64,000 nt of DNA from Strigamia acuminata (taxonomy: Eukaryota > Arthropoda > Chilopoda > Geophilomorpha > Linotaeniidae). The DNA is taken from positions 11,470,001-11,534,000 of the forward strand of contig OX442319.1 in NCBI GenBank assembly GCA_949358305.1, given 5' to 3'. Each line of letters opens with the position of its first letter. Position 1 is the first letter of the stretch. Under the pieces are notes generated by a model. It did no database searches. It was not told the origin of the DNA and was given only the letters and a program-made list of their open reading frames with translations. Shown one piece after another: positions 1-10,701 of this stretch. The position numbers and the translations under genes were made by a program.

Positions 1-204
1 TTAGATTAATAAACGTATTTTAATATTTAAAGAACAAATAAAAGGATTTATTTTGTTATTTATCGTATCATCTTAGATTTAATGAGTTGAATTTTTTAAA
101 TTGAATCATGTATTTGATTTTGATATTGAAAATTTGATAAATAATGACGTGTTTTAAGCGTATCAACACCACCTGGTGGGAATCCCAAGAGATAGTTTTG
201 AGCA

Positions 205-1686
205 ATGGCGGGAACGGATAACCGTAGCACAATAACTCTAAAAGGGTCGGCAGAAATCGTTGCAGAATTTTTCAGTACGTAATTTAAACTCCAAAAATAA
301 TATCAATACTAATATTATATGTTTTTATGCAGATTACGGCATCAATAGCATTTTATACCAACGCGGGATTTTCCCGCCCGAGACGTTCAGTCGAGTCCAA
401 AAATACGGTTTGACCATTTTGATCTCCACGAACGAAGAACTGAAAAATTACCTCAATGTTATATTGGAACGGATCAAAAGTGAGCTAAGACACGTGTGTA
501 AATGATTTTTTAATTTTTTACTTTTTTTTAGATTGGATTACAACGAAATGCGTTCAGAAGTTGGCGCTGGTGATCAGTGCGGTGGACAGCGGAGAGGTTT
601 TGGAGAAATGGAATTTTAATGTCGAGTACGAGGAAGGGATTGATAACGAGACGAGTAATAGTCGGCAGAAGCCGATTTCGGATATTCATAAGGAGATTGG
701 GGCTATTATTCGGCAAATTACGGCTAGCATAACGTTTTTGCCGTTACTTGATTGCGCCTGTAAGGATTATTTAGGTTTTGTCGACTGGTAGAAGTTAAAT
801 TTTCGTTAGAAAGGTGAAGGGAATGGATGAAAAATTGCACATTGTGGCTTTAAAATGTGAATTTTCAGTTTAAAATGTGGGAAATGTACATTTTAAGTGA
901 TGAGAAGTGTGTTTTTTGATGCTAAAATGGATTTTAAACGCTGATAACTGTGGTTTCTCATGTGAAAACGCATTTGAAACAAAAAAAACTGTATTTTTTA
1001 ACATAAAAACTTGAGGTTTGGGTTAGTAATTGCTAAATTTTCAGTTTTATATTTAAAGAAAATACTTATTTACGTTTTTTTAACCGGCAAGATGTGCAAT
1101 TTTTAATGGAGAAGTGAATATTTTACTGGAAACCTAGATTTTTTGAAAATATTTTAGAATGAGTAAAACGATTAGTTTTTGTATGTTAAAATTCCTTTTT
1201 AAATTATTTTAGTGTAAAATAATTAGCAGGAATTGCATTTACGATTTTTAAAATATAAAATATGAACTTTTAATGTAAAATAAGCATTTTTCGTGTAAAA
1301 TAAGCATTGATCGTGTAAAATGTGCAATTTTCAGGGAAGAATATACATTTTTTTTAGGAAAAATATGTACGTTTCGATCGAAAAACTGCACTTCAAATAT
1401 AAAAACATATAAACCAGTTTTAAGAACGAAAATTAAATCCAATCAATCGACAAAAACCTGTTAAACGCCCCTACAATTGAATAACAACTTTAAAATTCTT
1501 CTTTTCGTAGGTTCATTCGATTTGCACGTCTACACTAACCACTCAACCCTCACAGGAGACGACTGGAGCGACGCCCCAACAAGTTTCATCTCCAATTCCG
1601 AGCAAGTCTGTCTTCGATCTTTCAGCACCTCCGTACACCGCGTGGAAACGAGCGTCAGCTACAAAACTCAAGTCATCACTCAATAG
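205..1686 (+). CDS. MAD2: MAD2 spindle-assembly checkpoint protein, four exons
   Basis: HORMA-domain protein that inhibits CDC20/APC at unattached kinetochores. Exons read by eye: 205-274, 333-479, 532-759 and 1511-1686, all with GT-AG introns (58, 52 and 751 bp). They sum to 621 nt, or 206 residues, matching the usual MAD2 length of about 205. Family signatures seen in order are GSAEIVAEFF near residue 14, YGINSILYQRG near 25, RVQKYGLT near 45, SGEVLEKW near 93, RQITASITFLPLL near 135 and the C-terminal safety-belt part with VCLRSFSTSVHRV. The donor at 480 was preferred over a later one because it gives no insertion relative to known MAD2. The start ATG at 205 is the only one before the domain. 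Part of the last exon and the 3' UTR is duplicated at 16066-16250. Confidence 0.94.
820..1400. repeat. Degenerate short repeats in MAD2 intron 3
   Basis: The third intron is filled with loose variations on a phrase like TGTAAAATGTGCAATTTTCA and TGTAAAATAAGCA at irregular 20-25 bp spacing. No coding signal is visible. It looks like a decayed minisatellite. Confidence 0.4.
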
Positions 1687-1725
1687 CGCCGTCATCTACA
1701 CATAATCAAACACTAATCATGAATT

Positions 1726-1731
1726 AATAAA
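1726..1731 (+). terminator. MAD2: MAD2 polyadenylation signal
   Basis: AATAAA lies 40 bp after the MAD2 stop codon. The same motif is kept in the duplicated 3' end near 16160. Confidence 0.6.
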
Positions 1732-1779
1732 GTTTAATTACTACAATTTTAAACATTGTTTATTAATTTTTATGGTTTT

Positions 1780-2345
1780 TACATTTCATTTATGACACAT
1801 GGGGTTTACAGATGTGTTTCGTGGTTGAAACAAATTAAAACAAGTTTCAGTTTTCTTAAATTTGAGTTGAATACAAAATGAAATTTCAAATACGGAATTT
1901 TCCACACATAAATAAAAAATAAATGCAAAAATAATAACACGTATTCATGGTAAGCAAGATTCCATTCAACCTTATTTTTTTTACGAGGAATATTTTCTAC
2001 CGGGAAAATTTTCGACCCGATTGAAAGGAATTCTGATGGAAAATATTAATGTAATAGTTATTTTTAAAAATAAAATTGAAATGCATTAATGCAGCAAGAA
2101 AAAACAGAAGTTAAACCATTTTCAATTTAAGAATACAGGAATATGCATACAAATAGCATTTGAATCGTTTTCTCTCGTGTGGGTTAATAAATGTTTATTT
2201 AAATCATCACTTCGAATTGAAGAGAAGGCACACAAATGGCAATTACATGCTTTTTGTCCGGTATGAATTTTTAAAGGATTTTTCAAATTTCCATTTCGAT
2301 TGCAAGATAAAGCACAAGTTTTTCGTGTGTCGCTCACCATAACAA
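1780..2345 (-). pseudogene. Decayed C2H2 finger block downstream of ZNF copy 1
   Basis: On the minus strand, 2122-2340 still reads like broken fingers (KNPLKIHTGQKACNCHLC, then SDDLNKHLLTHT) but zinc ligands and frame are partly lost. The preceding 300 bp recur downstream of every ZNF copy (4840, 8290, 11270, 13890, 16540, 61660), so this is a shared 3' segment of the duplicated unit, perhaps part of an ancestral longer finger gene or 3' UTR. Confidence 0.6.
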
Positions 2346-2511
2346 ATTGGAAATGAAACGAGAAAAATGTACATATACAGCAGATAGCAGGTTTTGATTT
2401 GTGAATGAGAAAATTGAAACAAAATATTTAAGTTGAAAACAAAAACAAAATGTCATTTGATATAAAATTAGAATTATTACAGAATTATGAATTTCATGAA
2501 CAATGTGATTA

Positions 2512-3534
2512 TTACTCTGTATGCTTTGTTAAATGTTTTTTTAGAGTTCCACTTTCTGTGCAGCAATAATCACACAAATGACACTTGAAAGGTTTTTCTC
2601 CAGTATGGGTTAATAAATGTTTTCTTAAATTCCCACTTTGACTGCTGCAATAATCACACAAATGGCACTTGAATGGTTTTTCTCCAGTATGGGTTAATAA
2701 ATGTTTTCTTAAATTCCCACTTTGACTGCTGCAATAATCACACAAATGGCACTTGAATGGTTTTTCTCCAGTATGGGTTAATAAATGTCTTTTTAAAGTT
2801 CCACTTTCACTGCTGCAATAATCACACAAATGACACTTGAATGGTTTTTCTCCAGTATGCGTTAATAAATGTCTTTTTAGAGTTCCACTTTCACTGCTGC
2901 AATAATCACACAAATGACACTTGAATGGTTTTTCTCCAGTATGCGTTAATAAATGTCTTTTTAGAGTTCCACTTTCACTGCTGCAATAATCACACAAATG
3001 ACACATGAAAGGTTTTTCTCCAGTATGGGTTAATAAATGTCTTTTTAAAGTTCTACTTTCACTGCTGCAATAATCACACAAATGACACTTGAATGGTTTT
3101 TCTCCAGTATGGGTTAATAAATGTCTTTTTAAATTTCCACTTTCACTGCTGGAATAGGCACACAAATGGCACTTGAATGGTCTTTCTCCAGTATGGGTTA
3201 ATAAATGTTTTCTTAAAGTCCCACTTTGAACACTGGAATAATCACACAAATGACACTTGAATGGTTTTTCTCCAGTATGGGTTAATAGATGACTTCTTAA
3301 ATTCCCATTTTGATTGCAAGAATAATCACACAAATAGCACTTGAATGGTTTTTCTCCACTATGAATTCTCATATGGGCAATCATGTATTGTTTAAGTCGA
3401 AAGGAAAGTGAACATGTTTGACATTTGAAAGGCTTTTCACCAGTGTGTTTGAGCATGTGATATTTCAAAATATAATAATACGAACACGAATAGTCGCAGA
3501 AATTGCAATTGTATTTTTGAAGTGTTCTCTCCAT
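2512..3534 (-). CDS. ZNF copy 1: 12-finger C2H2 protein
   Basis: A 340-residue protein made almost entirely of 12 C2H2 fingers joined by HTGEKPF linkers, starting at MERTLQKY. The first two fingers (CNFC and CQTC) differ from the rest and are shared by all copies. Fingers 3-12 are of the CDY type, where a Tyr two residues after the second Cys probably replaces the usual core Phe. Fingers 7, 8 and 9 have the same helix region (ESGTLKR), and 10 and 11 share QSGNLRK. Probably a nuclear DNA-binding protein; no KRAB, SCAN, BTB or ZAD domain is present. The coding exon appears to begin at the acceptor at 3593, behind an intron to about 4072 that contains a transposon, and a noncoding exon further upstream. 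Confidence 0.85.
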   Translation of the reverse strand: MERTLQKYNCNFCDYSCSYYYILKYHMLKHTGEKPFKCQTCSLSFRLKQYMIAHMRIHSGEKPFKCYLCDYSCNQNGNLRSHLLTHTGEKPFKCHLCDYSSVQSGTLRKHLLTHTGERPFKCHLCAYSSSESGNLKRHLLTHTGEKPFKCHLCDYCSSESRTLKRHLLTHTGEKPFMCHLCDYCSSESGTLKRHLLTHTGEKPFKCHLCDYCSSESGTLKRHLLTHTGEKPFKCHLCDYCSSESGTLKRHLLTHTGEKPFKCHLCDYCSSQSGNLRKHLLTHTGEKPFKCHLCDYCSSQSGNLRKHLLTHTGEKPFKCHLCDYCCTESGTLKKHLTKHTE

Positions 3535-3642
3535 TTTTGACTTTCAGTTTTCAGCAGATGACTCCCGATTAAATAAACTTGTTCTAAAATTTAAAAACAA
3601 AAAAATAAATTTGTAACTTGTTCCCCTGACTGCTCAACAACC

Positions 3643-4004
3643 CTTATACCTTGTTCGCACCAGAATGTTTGGGCTAGCCCAAAGTTTAAATCTAGTTCTT
3701 TTTCTTGGTGCGAACGCATCTGGCCCAAAATTATCTAGTTTAAAAATGTTTAAACTAGATAATTCTAATCCAGTTGTGTGAACTAGATAATTGTCAAAGA
3801 ACTAGATAACTGTCAAGGTCACTTCCCACAATTCCATGCGTAACCTGGTCAGTTGATTGTCTATTGGCTGCATGCTAGCCTAGATATGTGGCTTTTTGCT
3901 TTTTGGTGCGAACGCTCTAGCCTGAACTTTTTAAGCCAACATCAGGCCAGAACTAGATTTAAACTTTGGGCTAGCCCAAACTTTCTGGTGCGAACATGGT
4001 ATAA
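3643..4004. mobile_element. TIR element (MITE, Harbinger-like) in the 5' intron of ZNF copy 1
   Basis: Terminal inverted repeats of about 50 bp, opening TTATACCTTGTTCGCACC and closing with its near-reverse-complement GGTATAA. The paralogous site in ZNF copy 2 (about 6668) lacks it and reads CCCTAACTC, so the insertion boundaries are defined by an empty site. TTA/TAA at the ends fits the 3-bp TWA target of PIF/Harbinger elements, but that family assignment is inference. Confidence 0.75.
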
Positions 4005-4072
4005 CTCTACGTTTCTGATCAATCTACTCGCTTTTCTCGACTCAAAAAAAAATAGTCAATTACTTTACAAAC

Positions 4073-4335
4073 CTGCAACTGTTTTTAACTTAAAGAATAT
4101 ACTTCGTGAGGTTAGGGCACAAAGAATCCAGTCGAAAGGTGTCCTGGTTGATAAGAACTGCAGTCGAATGCAATTCGTCTGTTAGGCCTAAAGTTCGGCG
4201 CCCGAGCACAATTGCACCAGACGTTGATAAACTGGAAAATGCAAAAATAAAACGCAGTCATAAGAAAACCACAGATTAGAATCTCCTCTGCCTTCAACCA
4301 TTATCTGCAAATCTGCTACCATTTTTCAAGTATTT
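4073..4335 (-). promoter_or_regulatory. Conserved noncoding 5' exon and promoter block, ZNF copy 1
   Basis: This block recurs upstream of ZNF copies 2 (6690-6990), 3 (10020-10290), 4 (13128-13375) and 6 (21130-21440). On the minus strand it ends in CAG/GTTTGTAA, a plausible donor, and pairs with the acceptor TTTTAG/AACAAG just before each start codon. It is best read as a 5' UTR exon with its promoter. A short open frame in some copies (MVADLQIMVEG...) is not kept intact in all. Confidence 0.5.
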
Positions 4336-5640
4336 AGAAACTTTGATACCTTTAAAACGTCATAGAAATGCACTTAATCGTGCACGAACGAGAAAGTGCG
4401 ATGTGTGGCGTGGTAAACAATGTCGCAACACACCCACACCCCACGGCGCACTCAGAGAATTAGTTGAGTGCATCTCAGAGTCAACATTCCGGCTTAATTT
4501 TTTGCTCAGACATGTCTATTTATTGTTGAAGTTCTTATGAAACGTCGAACCAAAAAGAGGGGACATAACCTTTCCAGACAGTGGCGCACTAACGATTGCA
4601 TCAGAAGGGATTGGAGTCAATTCTAATGTTTTAGTTAATAAAATTGCAGTTCTCCTTCAACCTTATTAACACAATGTCCAAGCACTAACTAGTGGAGAGT
4701 TGATTTCCAGTAATCGGGCTTATTGAGTAAAGAATCTTTTTCACTATTCATTCATTTTTCACTCAGACTGATGAGTGAAGCAAACGTGATTATTAATATT
4801 CATTTAAAGAGAGGAATCCTGTATGGAATTGAGTTGTTACAATGCATGAACATGGCAGCTTTTATTTTTGTTTTTTGCAACTTTTGGAAAGAAATAATAA
4901 ATTGGAAATGAAATAAAAAAAATATACAGAAACAACAGTTTTGTTTCGTGGATGAAAGAAATTAAAACAAGTTTCATTTTTCTTAAATTTGAGTTGAACA
5001 CAAAATGCAATTTCAAATACAGAACTTTAAATGCATAAATCAGTAAATACATGCAGAAATAATAACAGGTATTCATGGTAAACAAGATTCCATTCAACCT
5101 TATTTTTTTTACCAGGAATATTTTTACCAGGAAAATTTCAGACCCGGTTGAATGAAATTCTGTTTTTTTAAAAAAAAATAAAATTGAAATGCATTAATGC
5201 ACCTTAAAAAACAGAAGTTAAACCATTTTGAATTTAAGAATACAGGAATATGCACACAAATAGCACTTGCATTGTTTTCTCTCGTGCGGGTTAATCGAGG
5301 AAAAGGCACACAAATGGCAATTTGAATATGAATTTTTAACTGAATTTTCAAATTCCCATTTCGATTGCACAAGGTTTTCGTGTGTTGCTCATCATAAAAA
5401 ATTGCAAAGGAAACGAGAAAAATATACAAACACAGCAGGTATCAGCTTTTGATTTGTGGATCAAACAAATTAAACCAAAGTTTTGAGTTAAAAACAAAAA
5501 CCAAATGTCATTTGAAATAAAATAAGAATTATTACAGAATTATGATTTTAATGTGATTATTACTTTGTATGCTTTGTTAAATGTTTTTTTAAAGTATAAT
5601 TTCGACTACTAGAATAAGCACACAAATGGCACTCGAATGG
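4246..5640. repeat. Recent segmental duplication, left copy
   Basis: Matches 13294-14688 at a constant offset of 9,048 bp, with no difference I could see over most of its length. It contains noncoding DNA, the shared ZNF 3' block and a decayed finger block at 5190-5430. It runs without a break into the 3' fingers of ZNF copy 2. The right copy likewise runs into ZNF copy 5. Confidence 0.9.
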
Positions 5641-6559
5641 TTTTTCTCCAGAATGTGTTAATAAATGTGTTTTTAAAGTTCCACTTTGATTGCTAGAATA
5701 ATCACATAAATGGCACTTGAATGGTTTTTCTCCAGTATGAGTTAATAAATGTATTTTTAAAGTTCCACTTTCACTGCTGCAATGGTTTTTCTCCAGTATG
5801 GGTTAATAAATGTCTTATTAAATTTCCACTATTATTGCAACAATAAGCACACAAATGGCACTTGAATGGTTTTTCGCCAGTATGGGTTAAAAGATGTCTC
5901 CTTAAATCCGAACTTTTAACGCAAGAATAATCACACAAATGACACTTGAATGGTTTTTCTCCAGTATGCGTTAATAAATGTCTTTTTAGAGTTCCACTTT
6001 CACTGCTGCAATAATCACACAAATGACACTTGAATGGTTTTTCTCCAGTATGCGTTAATAAATGTCTTTTTAGAGTTCCACTTTCACTGCTGCAATAATC
6101 ACACAAATGACACATGAAAGGTTTTTCTCCAGTATGGGTTAATAAATGTCTTTTTAAAGTTCTACTTTCACTGCTGCAATAATCACACAAATGACACTTG
6201 AATGGTTTTTCTCCAGTATGGGTTAATAAATGTCTTTTTAAATTTCCACTTTCACTGCTGGAATAGGCACACAAATGGCACTTGAATGGTCTTTCTCCAG
6301 TATGGGTTAATAAATGTTTTCTTAAAGTCCCACTTTGAACACTGGAATAATCACACAAATAGCACTTGAATGGTTTTTCTCCACTATGAATTCTCATATG
6401 GGCAATCATGTATTGTTTAAGTCGAAAGGAAAGTGAACATGTTTGACATTTGAAAGGCTTTTCACCAGTGTGTTTGAGCATGTGATATTTCAAAATATAA
6501 TAATACGAACACGAATAGTCGCAGAAATTGCAATTGTATTTTTGAAGTGTTCTCTCCAT
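5560..6559 (-). pseudogene. ZNF copy 2: chimeric, frameshifted C2H2 gene
   Basis: Opens with MERTLQKYNC and fingers matching ZNF copy 1 (first two fingers, then SVQSGTLRK, SSESGNLKR, SSESRTLKR, two SSESGTLKR). It then continues with fingers VKSSDLRR and NNSGNLIR that match ZNF copy 5. Relative to copy 5, a 23-bp stretch (14838-14860 in that copy) is missing near 5785, so the frame ends at GEKPLQQ after 262 residues. The last two finger segments, down to the ancestral stop at 5560, are out of frame. Finger 3 of copy 1 (NQNGNLRS) is also missing. This looks like an unequal-exchange hybrid that then lost its 3' end. A nine-finger truncated protein is still possible. Confidence 0.85.
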
Positions 6560-6689
6560 TTTTGACTTTCAGTTTTCAGCAGATGACTCCCAATTAAATA
6601 AACTTGTTCTAAAATTTAAAAACAAAAAAATAATTTTGTAACTTGTTCCCCTGACTGCTCAACAACCCTAACTCTACGTTTCTGATCAA

Positions 6690-6990
6690 TCTACTCGCTT
6701 TCCTCGACTCAAAAAAAAAATAGTCAATTACTTTACAAACCTGCAACTGTTTTTAACTTAAAGAATATACTTCGTGACGTTAGGGCACAAAGAATCCAGT
6801 CGAAAGGTGTCCTGGTTGATAAGAACTGCAGTCGAATGCAATTCGTCTGTTAGGCCTAAAGTTCGGCGCCCGAGCACAATTGCATCAGACGTTGATAAAC
6901 TGGAAAATGCAAAAATAAAACGCAGTCAAAAGAAAACCACAGATTAGTATCTCATCTGCTTTCAACCATCATCTGCAAATCTTTCAAATT
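6690..6990 (-). promoter_or_regulatory. Noncoding 5' exon/promoter block, ZNF copy 2
   Basis: Nearly identical to 4030-4330 but without the transposon, so the intron to the coding exon is only about 120 bp. Confidence 0.5.
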
Positions 6991-7257
6991 TTTCAAGTAT
7001 TTAGAAACTTTGATACCTTTCAAACGTAATAGAAACGAACGAGAAAGTGCGATGTGATGGCGTGGTAAACAATGTCACAACACACTTACACCTAACGGCG
7101 CACACACAAACCAAATAAATAAATAAATGAGCACTCACGTCAGAGGATTAGTTGAGTGCATCTCAGCATTCTGGCTTCATTGTTTGCACAGACCTGAGGT
7201 CCTGTCCATTTATTGTTGAAGTTCTGGAACAATTTTGCTTTACCGGCCACCTCTCAG

Positions 7258-7392
7258 CAGGGCTGGACTGGGACCAAATTTAGTGCCGGGAAATCTGGAT
7301 GGTCGGGCCACAATTAACCAAGTCGGGACGGGCCACAGCGACCACGGGCCACCGGGAAATTCCCGGTATCCCGCCGGGCCAGTCCAGTACTG
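7258..7392. mobile_element. hAT-type MITE, 135 bp
   Basis: Starts CAGGGCTGGACTGGG and ends in CAGTCCAGTACTG, an inverted repeat, flanked on both sides by the identical 8-bp target duplication CCTCTCAG (7250-7257 and 7393-7400). The 8-bp duplication and CAG ends are typical of hAT elements. Relatives lie at 20316-20528 and 26454-26619 and inside the satellite units. Confidence 0.9.
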
Positions 7393-7669
7393 CCTCTCAG
7401 ATCATCTCCAAAATTTGGATTTTGGGGTATTCAAGGGTGAGAAACCGAATGGAAACTCCTGATTTCCGCTTCCGTTTGTGTTTGCCTCCAAAACCGTCAA
7501 CGTCATTCGATTCCCCACCCTTGACTACCCCTAAATCCAAATTTTAGAGATGATCTGAGAGGTGGCCGGTAAAGTAAAATTATACAGTCGAGGAAAGTGT
7601 TTTAGATTAAATAAAATTGCAGTTCTCCTTCCATCTAATTAACACACACTGTCCAAGCATAGTATCGTC

Positions 7670-8200
7670 TAAGGGCGAATTTCAAAATTTGCCATTGGAA
7701 AGCTATTTTGACGTTTCCAATAGCGAATCTAGGGAAATTCGCCATTGGAAACGTGGATATTGAAATTTGCCATTGGAAACGTTATTTTCGTTTCCAATGA
7801 CGAATCTGTTGGCGTGTCATCTAGCTCGACTTTGGAACTTGTATTTTGGGTATTTTCCAATTCCTAAGAAGGGCTAACAAGGGGGGCCCAGCCCCCCCTT
7901 GACCCCCCGCGAACCTAACCTTGCTGGTTTTTTGATGCAAAGCCATTTTTTGGGAAGGCTTGTCGCGGTAAATAATGTCGCGCTAGATGTGTTCCCCTGT
8001 GGCTAATTTCTTCCATTTCGCCATTGGAAATGTAATTAGACCTTCCTAATGGCGAATTGGTTTAATGTTTACCAATTCGCCATTAGAAAGGTCCAAATAC
8101 GTTCCTAATGGCGAATTGGGAGAAATTTGCCATTGAGACTGCTTTTGGACAGAATAAGATAGAAATTCGCCATTCATACGAATGGCCAGGTTCGCCCTTA
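7670..8200. mobile_element. Foldback element with alternating sub-repeats
   Basis: Outer ends TAAGGGCGAA and TTCGCCCTTA are inverted. The inside is filled with TTCGCCATTGGAAACG-like words in alternating orientation, around a G/C-run stretch near 7875. No protein is encoded. I could not find a clear target duplication. Confidence 0.7.
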
Positions 8201-8269
8201 CGCGATTCGCTGTTGGAACGGCACCCCGAAACAACGTGATTATTAATATTCATTTTAAGAGAGGAATCC

Positions 8270-8880
8270 CATATGAAATTGAGTTGTAATAATGTATGAA
8301 CACGGCAGCTTTTATTTTTATTTTTTACAAGTTTTAGAAAGAAATAATAAATTGGAAGTGAAAAGAGAAAAATATACAGAAACGGCAGATTTTGTTTCGT
8401 TGATAAAAAAAATTAAAACAAGTTTCATTTTTCTTAAATTTGAGTTGAACACAAAATGAAATTTCAAATACAGAACTTTAAATGCATAAATCAGTAAATA
8501 CATGCAGAAATAATAACAGGTATTCATGGTAAACAAGATTCCATTCAACCTTATTTTTTTTACCAGGAATATTTTTACCAGGAAAATTTCAGACCCGGTT
8601 GAATGAAATTCTGTTTTTTTTTAAAAAAATAAAATTGAAATGCATTAATGCACCTTAAAAAACAGAAGTTAAACCATTTTGAATTTAAGAATACAGGAAT
8701 ATGCACACAAATAGCACTTGCATTGTTTTCTCTCGTGCGGGTTAATCGAGGAGAAAGCACACAAATGGCAATTAGACATTTTTTTTTCCGGTATGAATTT
8801 TTAACTGAATTTTCAAATTCCCATTTTGATTGCAAGATAAAGCACAAGTTTTTCGTGTGTTGCTCACCATAAAAAATTGC
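8270..8880 (-). pseudogene. Shared 3' block and decayed fingers of ZNF copy 3
   Basis: Same block as at 1780-2345. The minus strand at 8690-8875 retains only finger fragments such as QNGNLKIQLKIHTGKK. Confidence 0.55.
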
Positions 8881-9007
8881 AAAAGAAACGAGAAAAATAT
8901 ACAAACACAGCAGGTATCCGGTTTTGATTTGTGGAGTAAACAAATTGAAGCAAAGTTTTGAGTTAAAAACAAAAACAAAATTATGAATTTAATGAAAAAT
9001 GTGATTA

Positions 9008-9862
9008 TTACTCCGTATGATTTTTTAAATGTCTTCTAAAATTATCATTTTGACTACTAGAATAAGCACACAAATGGCACTTGAATGATTTTTCTCTTGA
9101 ATGGGTTAATAGATGAGCTTTTAAATTCCCACTTTGATTGCAAGAATAATCACACAAATGGCACTTGAATGGTTTTTCTCCAGTATGTGTTAATAGATGA
9201 GTTTTTAAATTCCCACTTTGATTGCAAGAATAAGCACATAAATGACACTTGAATGGTTTTTCTCCAGTATGGGTTAATAAATGTCTTTTTAGAGTTCCAC
9301 TTTCTCTGCAGGAATAATCACATAAATGGCACTTGAATGGTGTTTCTCCACTATGGGTTAACGAATGCATTTTTAAACTACTACTTGTAATACAGGAATA
9401 ATCACACAAATAGCACTTGAAAGGTTTTTCTCCAGTATGGGTTAATAAATGTACTTTTAGAGGTCCATTTAGACTGCAGGAGTAATCACACAAATGGCAC
9501 TCAAATGGTTTTTCTCCCGTGTGGGTTAATAGATGAATTCCTAAATTCCCACTTTGATTACAAGAATAAGCACACAAATGGCACTTGAATGGTTTTTCTC
9601 CAGTATGGGTTAAAAGATGTCTTCTTAAATTACTACTGTGATTGCAAGAATAAGCACACAAATGGCACTTGAATGGTTTTTCTCCAGTATGAATTCTCAT
9701 ATGAACAATCATGCATCGTTTAAGTCGGAAGGAAAGGAAACATGTTTGACATTTGAAAGGCTTTTCATCAGTGTGTTTGAGCACGTGTTGTTTCAAAAGA
9801 CAATAGTATGAACACGAATAGTCGCACAAATTACAACTGTATTTTTGAAGAGTTCTCTTCAT
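9008..9862 (-). CDS. ZNF copy 3: 10-finger C2H2 protein
   Basis: A 284-residue protein, MKRTLQKYSC at the start, with ten C2H2 fingers. The first two (CNLC, CQTC) are the family-specific pair. The rest read NHSSNLRR, NQSGNLGI, SLNGPLKV, ITSSSLKM, RESGTLKR, NQSGNLKT, NQSGNLKA and SQNDNFRR. All zinc ligands are present and the linkers are intact apart from a few changes (HTDEKPF, HSGETPF, HSREKSF). Its helices are more diverse than in copy 1, suggesting less recent homogenisation. Predicted nuclear DNA binder of unknown target, with no effector domain seen. The acceptor and 5' exon are arranged as in copy 1. Confidence 0.86.
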   Translation of the reverse strand: MKRTLQKYSCNLCDYSCSYYCLLKQHVLKHTDEKPFKCQTCFLSFRLKRCMIVHMRIHTGEKPFKCHLCAYSCNHSSNLRRHLLTHTGEKPFKCHLCAYSCNQSGNLGIHLLTHTGEKPFECHLCDYSCSLNGPLKVHLLTHTGEKPFKCYLCDYSCITSSSLKMHSLTHSGETPFKCHLCDYSCRESGTLKRHLLTHTGEKPFKCHLCAYSCNQSGNLKTHLLTHTGEKPFKCHLCDYSCNQSGNLKAHLLTHSREKSFKCHLCAYSSSQNDNFRRHLKNHTE

Positions 9863-10019
9863 TTTTGACTTTCAGTTTATAGCAGATGACTCCCGATGGC
9901 GCTGAAATAAACTTGTTCTAAAATTTAAAAAAAATAATTAATTTTTTAACATGTTCTCCTGACTGCCTCAACAACCCTAGCTCTATTCTTCTGATCAATC
10001 TACTCCTTTTTCTACTAAA

Positions 10020-10290
10020 AAAAAATTTACAAACCTGTAACTGTTTTTAACTTAAAAAAATATACTTCCTGAGATCAGTAAAGATCCCTGATCACAAAGA
10101 ATCCAGTCGAAAGGAGTCCTGGTGGACAAGAATAGCAGTCGAATGCCATTCGTCTGTTAGGCCTAACGTTCGTCGCCCAGCACAATTGCACCTGGAAAAT
10201 ATAAAAATAAAACGCAGTCAACAGAAAACCACAGATTAGTATCTCCTCAACCTTCAACCATCATCTGCAAATCTGCTACCATTTTTCAAG
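10020..10290 (-). promoter_or_regulatory. Noncoding 5' exon/promoter block, ZNF copy 3
   Basis: Recognised by similarity to the same block upstream of copies 1, 2, 4 and 6. On the minus strand the likely donor follows CAGTTACAG. Confidence 0.45.
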
Positions 10291-10299
10291 TATTTAAAA

Positions 10300-10690
10300 A
10301 CGTAATAGAAATGTTTTGATTCGCGCACGAACACCCACACCCAACGACGCTCTCACAAATCCAGAGCGCATCATGCTTACCCAACACGCCACTCCATCTA
10401 GGGTGGATGTTGTCCTTCCATCTGTCCGCCTGTTTAATCGACAGATAGAGAATGTAAGTCTGGCATCACTTCGTTCATCTTTAGATACGGGAAGACATCT
10501 CTGGTCTCTAACCCAAGGATCCACTCCGGGTTCATCATCTCCGCCAAATTCGATGAATAATTCCACTGGCAATCCGCCAGCCCACTCCATCGAGAGCATC
10601 TCAACGCATCAAAAGACCACCAAATTACCTTACAAATTATCGCCCCTAACTCATACTTAAGGGCGGAATAGCGATATGTCTGCTACATTC
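10300..10690. repeat. Conserved intergenic segment of the ZNF unit
   Basis: Shared in part with 21480-21880, 24115-24270 and 60380-60790. Typical phrases are CACGCCACT near 10385 and CTGGTCTCTAACCCAAGGATC near 10500. Open frames on both strands are not preserved between copies, so I call it noncoding. Confidence 0.5.
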
Positions 10691-10701
10691 CTCACTTTTG
10701 A

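Noticed and set aside
4837-5097. Frame beginning MNGILFTMNTCYYF, also present in other ZNF 3' blocks
   Set aside because: It recurs only because the block is duplicated. Copies at 11296, 16561 and 61613 are shifted or changed without regard to codons.
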